A stretch of DNA of 64,000 nt from Pseudomonas sp. CFBP 13711 (GTDB lineage Bacteria > Pseudomonadota > Gammaproteobacteria > Pseudomonadales > Pseudomonadaceae). Positions 26,536-35,727 of this stretch are shown in pieces; the stretch's first letter is position 1; every line of letters starts with the position of its first letter. The notes under the pieces are model-generated. The model did no database searches. It saw nothing but the letters and a program-made list of their open reading frames with translations, and was not told the origin of the DNA. The translations under genes were made by a program, and so were the position numbers. The stretch spans positions 248,001 to 312,000 of the forward strand of contig NZ_JACYVI010000003.1 in assembly GCF_014842265.1 (NCBI RefSeq), in the 5' to 3' direction.

Positions 26536-27519
26536 TCATTTGACCAGACGCTTTTCTTTGGAAGGCCGATAGCCGAAGTACGCGCTGTAGCATTTGCTGA
26601 AATGGCTCGGCGAGACGAACCCGCAGGCCACCAGCACTTCCACCTGGGTCAGCTCAGTGTGCTGCAGCAGGCGGCGGGCCTCGGTGATGCGCAGTTCCAG
26701 GTAGTAGCGCTGCGGGGTGGTGCCCAGTTGTTCCTGGAACAGCCGCTCGATCTGTCGCCGCGAACGTCCGGCGTACACCGCCAGTTGCTCCAGTTCCAGG
26801 GGTTCCTCAAGGTTGGCGTCCATCAGCTTGACTACTTCCTTGAGCGGCGCGCTGACCGTCATGTGCCGGCTCGGCTTGATCCGCCGATAGCGCGACTCCT
26901 CGAAAGACAGAATGTCCTCGATGCCTTCGATCAGCGCCTTGTCGTGCAGCGTCTTGATCCATTCCAGCGCCATGTGGAAGGCCCCGGCGGGACTTGCGGC
27001 AGTGAGACGATCGCGGTCGATGACAAAAGCTTCGCTGGTGACTTCGCTGACTTTGCAGATCTCCGCCAGGGCGGCGCGGTGCTCGGGATGAATGGCGCAC
27101 CGGTAGCCGTCGAGCAAACCCGCTGCGCCGAGGAACCAGGCGCCATTCCACAGCCCCGCGAGGGTGATGCTCTGTTCGGCAGCGGTGGTCAGCAGGTGCA
27201 CCAGCGGCTCGTCGGCCTTGAGCTCGGTGCGATAACCGCCACAGATCACCAGCAGGTCCAGCGCCTTAAGCGCCGACGCGTCGAACCGCGTGTCGGGCCG
27301 GATCACCAGCCCCAGATCACTGACCACTTCGCCCTCGTGCAAGCCAAACGTCCTCGACGTGAACAGATCGGGGCGCAGCAGGTTGGCGGTGACGAACGTG
27401 TCCAGGGCCTGGGTGAAAGCCGGCAACGAAAAGTGTTCGAGCAGCAGGAAGCCGGTTCGGGTCTGGGCCGAGGGGCTTCGCCTGTTTTCATCCACGTAGC
27501 GAAGGTTCTTGCCCTTCAT
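26536..27519 (-). CDS. GlxA-family (DJ-1/PfpI plus AraC) transcriptional regulator
   Basis: 327 aa from the ATG at 27519 (MKGKNLRYVDEN); the GGAGG before it is unusually close (1 nt), so the exact start is not certain. Residues about 22-185 form a DJ-1/PfpI-like domain (LLEHFSLPAFTQALDTF, LLVICGGY). The C-terminal AraC DNA-binding domain (about 220-327) has two helix-turn-helix units, ending VACGFVSPSHFSKCYSAYFGYRPS. Pseudomonads use this group to control catabolism of choline, carnitine, arginine and related amines. The ligand is unknown here. It is divergent from a diguanylate cyclase gene. Confidence 0.88.
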   Translation of the reverse strand: MKGKNLRYVDENRRSPSAQTRTGFLLLEHFSLPAFTQALDTFVTANLLRPDLFTSRTFGLHEGEVVSDLGLVIRPDTRFDASALKALDLLVICGGYRTELKADEPLVHLLTTAAEQSITLAGLWNGAWFLGAAGLLDGYRCAIHPEHRAALAEICKVSEVTSEAFVIDRDRLTAASPAGAFHMALEWIKTLHDKALIEGIEDILSFEESRYRRIKPSRHMTVSAPLKEVVKLMDANLEEPLELEQLAVYAGRSRRQIERLFQEQLGTTPQRYYLELRITEARRLLQHTELTQVEVLVACGFVSPSHFSKCYSAYFGYRPSKEKRLVK

Positions 27520-27775
27520 GCCTCCGCTGAATTCTCGCCGCTCGATCACTGCCGCCTCGCTTGTGCGTCCTGCCTGGGGGTACCGATGGTTGCAGCCGTT
27601 CGTAGCCAACAAAGACCTGGAATAACGGCGGCAGGACCGGGTCCGCGCCATTCTAGCGGAACGGCGCCGGCGTTAAAGTTTTGTCGGGGTGGCCGATACA
27701 CAACAGCCAGCGAAAGAAAGCCTCCCGGCGCTTCGACTCGCGACGACACCGCAACCCTTACCCATCAGGCTGCTT

Positions 27776-28945
27776 ATGGCGCTCGACCCGATCACCCTGC
27801 TGACGATGACCATCGCCCTCGCTGCGGCCGCCGCGCTGTACCTGGCCGTGGAGTGGCGGACGGTGCGGGAGCCGTCGCTGCTGTTCTGGAGCGCGGGGTT
27901 TGCCGTTATTTCAGTGGGCTCGACCCTGGCATTGCTGCGCAGCAGCGGCATTCTGGTGATTGGCATCTGGTTCGCCAACGGCTTGCTGGTCACCGCCCAC
28001 TGGCTGTTCCTGCTGGGCGTTGCGCGGTTTACCGAGACCCGGGTGTCGCGGGCCTGGTACCTGATCTTCGTCCTGTGGATCGGGCTGTTGTTGCTGCCGG
28101 ACCAGCCGTGGTGGTCGAAAGTGATGCTGGCAGCCAACTCGCTGTTGATCTCTCTGCTGATGGTCAAGGCCAGCGGGCTGCTGCGGCCTCACGGCAAGTC
28201 CCTGAGCGTCGGCGCGGTGCAGTTGCGCTATGTGCTGCTGGCCCACGGCGTGTTCTATTTTTCCAAGGCGGTCACGGCGGTGGTGCCTGGCACGCTGATC
28301 GATCTGGCCGCCTTTCGGGGCGAGATCATCCAGATTTCGCTGGTCGAAGGGACGATGGCGGTGATGCTGATCGCCCTGTCGATGACCGGCTCAGAGCGTC
28401 ATCGCCGGGAAAAACGCATCGCCCGGCTGGCGGCGCGGGATCCGCTGACGGCCCTGTACAACCGCCGCGCGCTGGAAGTGCGCGGGCAGCGTCTGCTGGA
28501 GAACGTTTCGCAGGCGCGGCCGGGGGCGCTGCTGCTGATGGACATCGACAATTTCAAGCTGGTCAACGACCTTTATGGCCACAGCGCCGGCGACCGACTG
28601 CTGGTCGCGCTCAGTGAAATTATCCGCGGGGCCTTGCCCACCGGTTCGCTCGCCGCGCGCCTGGGAGGGGATGAATTCGTGGTGTTGCTCAGTGACACCT
28701 CCAGCGAGCATTTGCTGGCCGTGGGGAGCACGCTGCGCGAGGCCTTTCACGCGACCGCCTCGGCAACCTTTTCCACGCCCCAGCCCGTTACGTTGAGCAT
28801 CGGTGCCAGCCTGTTCAGCCAACCGCCGTCCAGCCTGGCTGAATTGATCGAACGCAGCGATGCCGCCTTGTATGAATCCAAACGCGGTGGACGCAACCGC
28901 ATTCAGCTGGTAGATCAGGACGTCAGCAGCAGCGATCCGCTGTAA
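27776..28945 (+). CDS. Membrane diguanylate cyclase (GGDEF)
   Basis: 389 aa from the ATG at 27776; an upstream GTG at 27689 in frame is possible. The N-terminal 210 residues contain about six or seven hydrophobic helices and no recognised sensor family. The GGDEF domain (about 222-380) has DPLTALYNRRAL, MDIDNFKLVNDLYGHSAGD and an intact ARLGGDEFVVLL. Five residues before GGDEF the sequence is PTGS, not RxxD, so the inhibitory site is absent. Predicted to make cyclic di-GMP at the inner membrane. Followed 33 nt later by a broken GNAT gene. Confidence 0.9.
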   Translation: MALDPITLLTMTIALAAAAALYLAVEWRTVREPSLLFWSAGFAVISVGSTLALLRSSGILVIGIWFANGLLVTAHWLFLLGVARFTETRVSRAWYLIFVLWIGLLLLPDQPWWSKVMLAANSLLISLLMVKASGLLRPHGKSLSVGAVQLRYVLLAHGVFYFSKAVTAVVPGTLIDLAAFRGEIIQISLVEGTMAVMLIALSMTGSERHRREKRIARLAARDPLTALYNRRALEVRGQRLLENVSQARPGALLLMDIDNFKLVNDLYGHSAGDRLLVALSEIIRGALPTGSLAARLGGDEFVVLLSDTSSEHLLAVGSTLREAFHATASATFSTPQPVTLSIGASLFSQPPSSLAELIERSDAALYESKRGGRNRIQLVDQDVSSSDPL

Positions 28946-28978
28946 ATACTCTGAAGGCTAACCGAAGGATCACTTGCC

Positions 28979-29503
28979 ATGGCCATGAGCAGCGCTCATC
29001 TGATCTACCGCGCACCGGAACCTGATGATCTTGCCCGCCTGTTCGCCATTTACAGCGACCCGCAGACCCAGCTGTTCAACCCTTCCGGGCCGATGACCGA
29101 CGAGGCCCAGGCAGCAGCCATGCTCAAGGGCTGGATCGAGCACTAGCAGACCCACGGCTTTGGCTGGTGGGCAATTGCGCGCAAGGAGGCCCCCGAACAC
29201 ATCATCGGCTTCGGCGGCATCGGGTTTCATGATTTTTTGGGCGTGCAAAGGGTCAATCCGGGCTATCGGTTCGCCGTTGAGGCGTGGGGACAGGGGTTTG
29301 CCACGGAGATGGGCAGAGCGGCGCTGGACTTCGGGTTTTCAAGCTTGAAGCTGGAAGAGGTCTACGGCTACGTTCGGCCGACCCACGCGGCGTCGATTCG
29401 GGTGCTGGAGAAAATCGGCATGCACCGTTGCGGCGAGCTCGATGACGTACCCGGTCAGGCCCCGAGCCTGATGTTCAGCGCCGTGGCCGAGCCATCGCAG
29501 TGA
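28979..29503 (+). pseudogene. GNAT acetyltransferase interrupted by an in-frame amber codon
   Basis: One open frame of 175 codons from the ATG at 28979 to the TGA at 29501-29503, broken only by TAG at 29144-29146 (codon 56). Upstream residues read AMLKGWIEH and downstream residues QTHGFGWWAIARKEAP, so the stop replaces a residue in the W-x-x-H-W-Q-x-H-G-F-G type segment of RimJ/RimL-like acetyltransferases, where tryptophan is usual (TGG to TAG). The rest is intact: HIIGFGGIGFHDF, the acetyl-CoA loop GYRFAVEAWGQGFATEMGRAALDFGF, and PTHAASIRVLEKIGMHR. Either a recent nonsense mutation, a sequencing error, or amber readthrough. Confidence 0.85.
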
Positions 29504-29525
29504 GCGATCGGCGACAGGGTCCAAT

Positions 29526-29732
29526 TCAGTGGGAGGTCTGCAGCATTCCGCAGCTCGCGTCGAGCTCATCCCAGGGATGGGCGGCCTCTCGGGCATAGCC
29601 GCAGGTCGGCAGATGCACGAAGGTCGCTTCTCGCTCGGCTTCGCTTTGCCTGGCTTTGCAGGTCCTGCACAACACTGTGTGGTCGGTTAACCGCCAGTGG
29701 CTGTTCCACCGGACTAGATCGTCGGTCACCAT
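29526..29732 (-). CDS. Small hypothetical cysteine-containing protein
   Basis: 68 aa from the ATG at 29732, with AGGGGAAG just upstream. No family recognised. It contains CRTCKARQSEAERE and LPTCGYAREA plus a third cysteine site (DASCG), so a small metal-binding fold is possible. No signal peptide. It lies between the broken GNAT gene and the histidine kinase gene and looks like a stand-alone gene. Confidence 0.6.
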   Translation of the reverse strand: MVTDDLVRWNSHWRLTDHTVLCRTCKARQSEAEREATFVHLPTCGYAREAAHPWDELDASCGMLQTSH

Positions 29733-29869
29733 ATACTTCCCCTAACCTCACCTACGTAACCAGTTGATTCAACTTGTTGCTCGAGGTTTCCCGAGCCTGA
29801 CCGCCGGCTGATCGGCGGTCGTTGCCCTGTGTATCGATTGCAGCATTTGTGCCCCGAGATCTGCGCGTT

Positions 29870-31009
29870 TCAGTCGCCTGCGTCCCCGATCAACGGCAAG
29901 GACACGGTGAAGGTGGTGCCGCGGTCGGCGGCGGAGTCGACCTTGATGCTGCCGTTATGGGCGTCGACGATCGCCGCTGCGATATACAACCCCAGCCCAA
30001 GACCTGCGGCCGCGCCGTATTCCACTTTTCCGTCCTGAAAATTGCGCACCATCGGGTTGAAGAGTGTTGCTTTCACGCTGTCCTCAATGGGCGGGCCCTC
30101 GTTGTGCACCGAGAGGGACACCGTTTTGGCACCCGCCATCAGCGTGACGGTGACCGGGGTCATGGGGTTGCCATGCTTGATCGCGTTGCCGATCAGGTTG
30201 GACATGACCTGTTCCATCCGTGACCGATCAAATTGCGCGACGACTCGGGTATCGCCGCGCATGTCGATCTCACGATCCGGATGGTAGGCCCTGGCCTCTT
30301 CCACCATGGCTTCGCAGGCCTGGAAAAAATCATCCCGCGCCACTCGCACCGGAATTCCCGAGCCCAGTTGAGTCCGGGTAAAGTCCAGCAGGTCACCGAC
30401 GATTTTGGTCGAACGCTTGACGCTGGTGTAGATGCGCGACACGTTTTTGGTTGCCTTGGGCGGCAGGTCGCCTGCACGCAGCAGCACCTCGGCGCTGAGG
30501 GAAATCGCCCCCAGCGGGCTGCGCAAATCGTGACCGAGGATGCCGAGGAAGACGTTGCGCGCAGCATCGACATTATCGGTGTAGGTCACGACGGACTCGG
30601 CCAGGGCCTGATCGATGGCTTCGTTGAAGCGCAGAATGTCGGCAATCTCGTCTGCCCGGTTCACTTCCTTGGGCGGCATCCACAGCATCAGCACACTGGT
30701 GCGCAAGGCCCGGTACTCGGCGATCATCTGACCGATGGTGAAGCCGGACGAATGACGGACTTCAGCATGGGTCTCGGCCGAAGTGACGTTATCGGAATCG
30801 GGCGCTTCGCCTTTGGACTTGGATACCCGCGCCTCATCGGTCTGTGAGGTCTGGAGGTCAGCGGCGATCGTGCGGAGCATCTGTTCGGCGTGGTCGCGAA
30901 GTTCGGCGGAGTCCATGCCATTGGCGGCGGGCGTCATGGTCCTGGCGAAGGCTTCCCACTTTTGCAGGATGGGTTCGATGTTCTGCAGGATGAAGTCGGC
31001 CAGGCGCAT
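29870..31009 (-). CDS. Cytoplasmic sensor histidine kinase with RsbRD-like N-terminus
   Basis: 379 aa from the ATG at 31009 (MRLADFILQNIEPI); longer starts up to 31213 are possible but have no family support. The N-terminal 150 residues resemble the RsbRD N-terminal helical domain (FILQNIEPILQKWEAFARTM). The HisKA H-box is LGILGHDLRSPLGAI, the N-box is NLIGNAIKHG, and the G-boxes are AAGLGLGLYIAAAIVDAHNG. There are no membrane helices, so it senses a cytoplasmic cue or a partner protein. No response regulator gene is adjacent, so it is an orphan kinase. Confidence 0.9.
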   Translation of the reverse strand: MRLADFILQNIEPILQKWEAFARTMTPAANGMDSAELRDHAEQMLRTIAADLQTSQTDEARVSKSKGEAPDSDNVTSAETHAEVRHSSGFTIGQMIAEYRALRTSVLMLWMPPKEVNRADEIADILRFNEAIDQALAESVVTYTDNVDAARNVFLGILGHDLRSPLGAISLSAEVLLRAGDLPPKATKNVSRIYTSVKRSTKIVGDLLDFTRTQLGSGIPVRVARDDFFQACEAMVEEARAYHPDREIDMRGDTRVVAQFDRSRMEQVMSNLIGNAIKHGNPMTPVTVTLMAGAKTVSLSVHNEGPPIEDSVKATLFNPMVRNFQDGKVEYGAAAGLGLGLYIAAAIVDAHNGSIKVDSAADRGTTFTVSLPLIGDAGD

Positions 31010-31299
31010 GGACTGTATTTCAGTGTCAACGATGTCAAAAAGAGGTGCCTGAGGTGGCAGGGGAAAGCGTGACACGAGGAGGACAAGGCCGTCGCAATCC
31101 ATTGGACTGCATGTGTGACCTCTCGGATGGCCGAACATTACATCGTCGCAGGCGGTTAAACGATCGCCGGTCGTGCACTGCTGCGCCGATTGAGCACATC
31201 CGGGTTTACCCAACCTTTACCGATCCTAGACGTGGGTTTACACGGATCCGGTGTTTCATACGTCCATGGCGAACCCACTCTTTCGCCGAAGGAGACACC

Positions 31300-31653
31300 A
31301 TGATTGCCAAGATGACCCAAGCCCTGATCCTGTCCGGTCTGCTCGTTGGCGCCGGCACGGCGTCCGCCAGCGAACGCAACGTGATTGTGCCTGTCATCGC
31401 CGGAGCCGCCGTCGGTGCCGTACTGGCCGCGGTGATCAGTCAGTCGAACAACGACCGTCACGATCGCTATCAGGATTACCGCCCGGAACCACGCTACGCG
31501 CCGCGTTATCAGCCGCAGTACCAGCAGGTTGTCTATGTGCCGGTGCGTGAGCGGGTCGAATATCGCCGTTTCGCACCGCCGCCGCCCCATGGCTATTACG
31601 ACGGTGGCTACCGCCGAGGTTTCGACCACGGTCGGGGCAATGACCGCTGGTAA
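31300..31653 (+). CDS. Small exported protein with glycine/alanine-rich helix and basic-aromatic tail
   Basis: 117 aa from the ATG at 31300 with GAAGGAGA upstream. Signal peptide of about 23 residues (ending TASASE). A glycine-zipper-like helix follows (VIAGAAVGAVLAAVI), then a tail rich in Arg, Tyr, Pro and Gln (for example YRPEPRYAPRYQPQYQQ) and a Gly-Arg-rich end. Small envelope proteins of this type are common in pseudomonads and have no assigned function. It is divergent from the histidine kinase. Confidence 0.75.
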   Translation: MIAKMTQALILSGLLVGAGTASASERNVIVPVIAGAAVGAVLAAVISQSNNDRHDRYQDYRPEPRYAPRYQPQYQQVVYVPVRERVEYRRFAPPPPHGYYDGGYRRGFDHGRGNDRW

Positions 31654-31669
31654 GTGCGTGAGCGACCTT

Positions 31670-31770
31670 TAATGCAGGACCTGCTTTAGTTGGGAAGGCG
31701 TCGGGTGTCACACCGCAAATCTCGCGGTGTTCATGCAGGCCTCTTCCCGGCTGAAGCCGGTCCCACTCAT
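31670..31770. repeat. REP-like inverted pair, one arm degenerate
   Basis: A degenerate arm (ctgctttagttgggaaggcg, 31681-31700) and an intact arm (cttcccggctgaagccggtc, 31743-31762) of the CCGGCTGAAGCCGG family fill the 216-bp gap between the small exported protein and the DUF2938 gene. Confidence 0.7.
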
Positions 31771-31869
31771 GCAACGCATGCATTCAACCCACGCGCTTTC
31801 CCTGGCAAAACTGCTAACGTGTCCGGCCATCACTCGCCCATCGATCACTGACAGCACGCAGGGACGGAC

Positions 31870-32352
31870 ATGTTCGAATTCATCTACCTGGCAATTCTCA
31901 TCGGCATCGGCGGCACCGCGCTGCTGGATCTCTGGGCTCTGCTGCTCAAGGCGCTGCTGGGTTTGCCGACCCCGCCCTGGCACCTCGTCGGTCGCTGGTT
32001 CGCCGGGATGCCCAAGGGGCAGTTCGTGCACCGCAATGGCATTGGCAATTCCCCTCCCGTTCCCAACGAGCTGGTGATTGGCTGGTTCATGCATTACACC
32101 GTCGGCGTGCTGTTCGCCGCGGCGCTGCTGTTTATCTGGGGCGTGCAGTGGGCGCACGCGCCGACCTTTCTCCCTGCGCTGATCGTCGGGCTGGTCACCG
32201 TCGGCGCCGGCTGGTTCATCCTGCAGCCCGGCATGGGTGTCGGCGTGGCGTGCAACAAGGCGCCGAAGCCGAACGTAGCGCGGTTGCAGAATGTGGTCGG
32301 CCATGTGGTCTTCGCCATCGGCATGTATGGCGCGACGCTGCTGGTCGGATGA
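31870..32352 (+). CDS. DUF2938 family membrane protein
   Basis: 160 aa with four hydrophobic segments (about residues 5-30, 68-92, 98-118 and 140-158). The sequence pattern, including PPWHLVGRWFAGMPKGQFVH and IGWFMHYTVGVLFA, matches the DUF2938 family of inner-membrane proteins. Function unknown. It is followed 136 nt later by an SDR gene on the same strand. Confidence 0.85.
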   Translation: MFEFIYLAILIGIGGTALLDLWALLLKALLGLPTPPWHLVGRWFAGMPKGQFVHRNGIGNSPPVPNELVIGWFMHYTVGVLFAAALLFIWGVQWAHAPTFLPALIVGLVTVGAGWFILQPGMGVGVACNKAPKPNVARLQNVVGHVVFAIGMYGATLLVG

Positions 32353-32488
32353 GTCAAAGGAGGGCGCCGGCGCGGTGTGTGGTCGCACCCGGCCAATCGA
32401 GCTGAACCTATGGGCAGCGATGCCGTTCTGAAACCTGAGAGCTGCATCGTTATGAAGCTCGTTCAACCCGATCAAACAGGAGATCCCC

Positions 32489-33550
32489 ATGACTCAAACG
32501 GCCTTGGTCGTCGGCGCCAGCGGCATCGTCGGCAGCGCAACCACTCAACTGTTGCTCGATAACGGTTGGCAGGTGGCCGCCCTCTCCCGCCGTCCCTCCC
32601 AAACGCCAGGCGTGATCCCCGTCGCGGCAGACTTGCAAGACCCGGCGTCGGTCAAACAGGCCCTCGCGGACCTCAAGCCGACCCACGTTTTCCTCACCAC
32701 CTGGTCGCGTCAAGCGACGGAAGCTGAAAACATCCGCGTCAACGCCGCCATGGTGCGTAACGTGCTGGACGCGTTGAGCCCGGCGAAGAGCGTCAAGCAC
32801 GTCGCGCTGGTCACCGGCCTGAAGCATTACCTCGGCCCGTTCGAAGCCTACGGCAAAGGCATCCTGCCGCAGACGCCGTTCCGTGAGTCCCAAGGGCGGC
32901 TGGACATCGAGAATTTCTATTACGCCCAGGAAGATGAAGTGTTTGCCGCCGCCGAACGCGACGGCTTCACCTGGAGCGTGCACCGTCCGCACACCGTTAC
33001 CGGCGTCGCAGTGGGCAACGCGATGAACATGGCGACTACCCTCGCGGTGTACGCGTCGATCTGCAAAGCCACCGGCCGCCCGTTCGTGTTCCCCGGCTCC
33101 CGCGTGCAGTGGGACAGCCTCACCGACATGACCGACGCGCGGCAACTGGCCAAACAGCAGCTGTGGGCAGCGACGACCCCTGCGGCGGCGGATCAGGCGT
33201 TCAACATCACCAACGGCGACGTGTTTCGCTGGAAGTGGATGTGGGGCCAGATCGCCGAGTACTTCGGTGTGCACCCTGCTGCATTCCCGGAGAAGGTGTC
33301 CCCGCTGGAAGAGCAGATGGCCAACGATCAAGGGGCATGGGACGAGCTCGTGCGCGCCCACGGTTTAAAAGAAGCCGACATCAGTAGCCTGATCTCGCCG
33401 TGGCACACCGATGCTGACCTCGGTCGCCCCATCGAAGTGGTGACCGACATGTCAAAAAGCCGGGCCTTGGGCTTCAAGGAATTTCAGGCCAGCGACCAGG
33501 CCTTTTTCGACGTGTTCGACACGTTGCGGGCCCAGCGCCTGATTCCTTGA
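32489..33550 (+). CDS. Atypical SDR, PRISE / progesterone 5-beta-reductase-like
   Basis: 353 aa. The NADP-binding motif is ALVVGASGIVGSATTQLLL near the N-terminus, and LSRRPSQ follows where the phosphate is bound. Later segments VTGLKHYLGPFEAYG (in which Lys of TGLKHY is conserved) and FYYAQEDEVFAAA match the PRISE group, which reduces activated C=C bonds such as enones. It is cytoplasmic and its substrate is not known. AGGAGA lies upstream of the ATG at 32489. A bidirectional terminator follows. Confidence 0.88.
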   Translation: MTQTALVVGASGIVGSATTQLLLDNGWQVAALSRRPSQTPGVIPVAADLQDPASVKQALADLKPTHVFLTTWSRQATEAENIRVNAAMVRNVLDALSPAKSVKHVALVTGLKHYLGPFEAYGKGILPQTPFRESQGRLDIENFYYAQEDEVFAAAERDGFTWSVHRPHTVTGVAVGNAMNMATTLAVYASICKATGRPFVFPGSRVQWDSLTDMTDARQLAKQQLWAATTPAAADQAFNITNGDVFRWKWMWGQIAEYFGVHPAAFPEKVSPLEEQMANDQGAWDELVRAHGLKEADISSLISPWHTDADLGRPIEVVTDMSKSRALGFKEFQASDQAFFDVFDTLRAQRLIP

Positions 33551-33573
33551 TCTGCTGAACCGGCCACAAAAAA

Positions 33574-33607
33574 ACGCAGCGATGATTTCGGTCATCGCTG
33601 CGTTTTT
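33574..33607. terminator. Bidirectional Rho-independent terminator
   Basis: ACGCAGCGATGA and TCATCGCTGCGT make a perfect 12-bp stem with a 6-nt loop. It has TTTT on the plus strand and AAAA before the stem, which gives a T-run on the minus strand. It serves the SDR gene and the convergent DUF2945 gene. Confidence 0.93.
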
Positions 33608-33641
33608 GTATCCGGGCCATCTGTTATCAAAGACGCGGCAC

Positions 33642-33851
33642 TCAAGCCTTTTCCAGCGCGTCCTCTTTGTGCATCGCCAAGTGCCCGGTCTTGTCGCTCT
33701 TGACCTCGTACTGCGGCGCGTCGGGCGAGGCATGGCGATGGCGGCCCATGAACTCGACCTCCTTGGTGTGCACCTTCGTCACTTTGCCGACGATGTGCCC
33801 GGCTTCGGAATTCCAGCGCACGTGATCACCGACCTTGAATGCATGAGCCAT
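33642..33851 (-). CDS. DUF2945 (hypervirulence-associated Tudor-like) protein
   Basis: 69 aa from the ATG at 33851; AAAGGAGA lies upstream, so a longer frame to 33935 is rejected. Residues 4-60 match DUF2945: FKVGDHVRWNSEAGHIVGKV and PQYEVKSDKTGHLAMHKEDAL. These are small beta-barrel proteins of unknown function. It is 25 nt downstream of the GH15 gene on the same strand and may be the last gene of an SDR-GH15-DUF2945 unit. Confidence 0.88.
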   Translation of the reverse strand: MAHAFKVGDHVRWNSEAGHIVGKVTKVHTKEVEFMGRHRHASPDAPQYEVKSDKTGHLAMHKEDALEKA

Positions 33852-33876
33852 CGATTTTCTCCTTTGATCCCGGAAG

Positions 33877-35727
33877 TCAGGGCTGCCAGAGGGTCTGGCT
33901 GCCTTCGAGTTTGCGATCCAGAAAACTCGCCGCACTGATCAGCGCCAGATGGCTGAGGGCTTGCGGCGTGTTGCCCAGATGGTGGCCGTGGGCGTCGAAC
34001 TCCTCGGCGTACAGCCCCAGCGGGTTGGCATAGCGCAGCAATTGCTCGAACTCCAGATGCGCCTGCTCCACACGCCCGGCGCGGGCCAGGCACTCGACGT
34101 ACCAGAACGAACAGGCCACGAACGCGCCTTCCTCACCTTCAAGGCCGTCCTGATGGTCATCGTCGTTGCGATAGCGGAAGACCATGCCGTCGCGCACCAG
34201 CGTGCGTTCGATGGCGTCCAGGGTCTTTAGCCACTTCGGATCACTGGCGCCGACGAAACGCACCAGTGGCATCAGCAACATCGACGCATCGAGGTTCTTG
34301 CTGCCCTTGTGCTGGACGAAATGACCCAGATCGGCGTCCCAGAAATTTTCCCATATGTCGTCATGGATGGCCTGACGCTCCCGGTCCCAGCGCTCGAACG
34401 GCGCCGGCAGCGAACGTTTCAGCGACAGCCGCAGCGCCCGGTCCAGCGCGACCCAGCACATCAGCCGCGAATGCAGAAAATGCTGATCGTCGCCGCGCAT
34501 TTCCCAGATCCCGACGTCCTTGCTGTTCCACGTTTCGCACAGCTCATTGACCAGCCGCGTGACGTGCTTCCAGCCCTCGTGGGAAATGGCCTCGCCGTAT
34601 TTGTTGGCCAGGTACACCGCGTCGAGCAGCTCGCCGTAGATGTCCAGCTGAGTCTGCTTGTAGGCCTCGTTGCCGATGCGCACCGGCGACGCGCCGCCGT
34701 AGCCGCTGAGGTGATCCAGTTCTTCTTCGGGCAATTCTTCGCGGCCGTCCAGCGCATAGAGAATGCCAAGCTTGTTGGCGTCTTCGCAGCAGTCGCCCAT
34801 GCGCTCACGGACCCAATGCATGAAGGCATTGGCTTCTTCGGTGTAACCCAGGCGCATGAAGGCGTAGACGGTGAAGGAGGCGTCGCGGATCCACGTGTAG
34901 CGGTAGTCCCAGTTGCGCTCGCCGCCCTCTTCTTCCGGCAGGCCGAAGGTCGCCGCAGCGACAATGCCGCCGTGCTTGCGCGAGGTGAGCAGCTTGAGCG
35001 CCAGGGCCGAGCGATTGACCACTTCACGCCAGCGGCCGCGGTAATTGGAATGCCGGCTCCAGTGCTGCCAGTAATTGACGGTGTTTTTCAAATCGCAGTC
35101 GCAGTTGGTGGCTTTGACCAGCGGATCATCGGCGCCGCCGAGCATGAACTCGACGACATCACCCTGCTTCATCTCGAACTCGGCCACCGCGGCCTGGCCT
35201 TCAAGGGTCAATGCGGTGGTCGCCGCCAAACGCATAGCCGGCTGACCTTCGGCCTCGAAACGGATGTCCTCGCCGTCCATCTGCGCGGTCGTATCAGCGC
35301 GGCTGTAATCGTGGCGCACCCGGCAGAGCATGCGCACCGCCGTTTGGCCGTGACGAACATGGATGCGGCGGATAAGGCGCGGCAGGTTGTCGACTTCAGA
35401 AGCAATGGGCATCAGGTCAGTGACTTCGACGACGGCGTCCTGGGCGATCCAGCGCGTCATCAGCACGTTGGTTTCGGGCAGGTACAGCTGCTGGCGACGA
35501 GCGTCCGGTAGGATCGGCGCCAGCTGGAAAATCCCAGCGTCAGGGGTGTCCAGCAGCGCGGTGAAGATGCTCGGGCTGTCGAAGTCGGGCCAGCAGCAGA
35601 AGTCGATGCTGCCGGTGTCGGCGACCAGCGCCGCACTGCGCATGTCGCCAATGATTCCGTGGTTTTCGATAGCGTTCTGCGGTTCTTGCTGGGTCTGCTC
35701 ATCGGGGTTCGGGGTGTGTTCAGCCAT
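33877..35727 (-). CDS. Glycoside hydrolase family 15 protein (glucoamylase/trehalase type)
   Basis: 616 aa, usual for bacterial GH15. An N-terminal beta domain (about residues 20-230; MRSAALVADTGSIDFCCWPDFDSPSIF) is followed by the (alpha/alpha)6 barrel. The signature NWDYRYTWIRDASFTVYAF is present, as are the acidic segment DEDANKLGILYALDG-like region and a late EGAFVACSFWYVECLA segment. The family hydrolyses alpha-glucosidic bonds, including those of trehalose in some bacteria. No signal peptide, so cytoplasmic. It overlaps the upstream SDR by 8 nt, so the two are translationally coupled; an osmotic or stress-sugar role is inference. Confidence 0.92.
   Translation of the reverse strand: MAEHTPNPDEQTQQEPQNAIENHGIIGDMRSAALVADTGSIDFCCWPDFDSPSIFTALLDTPDAGIFQLAPILPDARRQQLYLPETNVLMTRWIAQDAVVEVTDLMPIASEVDNLPRLIRRIHVRHGQTAVRMLCRVRHDYSRADTTAQMDGEDIRFEAEGQPAMRLAATTALTLEGQAAVAEFEMKQGDVVEFMLGGADDPLVKATNCDCDLKNTVNYWQHWSRHSNYRGRWREVVNRSALALKLLTSRKHGGIVAAATFGLPEEEGGERNWDYRYTWIRDASFTVYAFMRLGYTEEANAFMHWVRERMGDCCEDANKLGILYALDGREELPEEELDHLSGYGGASPVRIGNEAYKQTQLDIYGELLDAVYLANKYGEAISHEGWKHVTRLVNELCETWNSKDVGIWEMRGDDQHFLHSRLMCWVALDRALRLSLKRSLPAPFERWDRERQAIHDDIWENFWDADLGHFVQHKGSKNLDASMLLMPLVRFVGASDPKWLKTLDAIERTLVRDGMVFRYRNDDDHQDGLEGEEGAFVACSFWYVECLARAGRVEQAHLEFEQLLRYANPLGLYAEEFDAHGHHLGNTPQALSHLALISAASFLDRKLEGSQTLWQP

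Noticed and set aside
26503..28617. 704-codon open frame on the plus strand across the GlxA-type regulator and the cyclase
   Set aside because: It runs antisense to one gene and out of frame through another; no recognisable domain.
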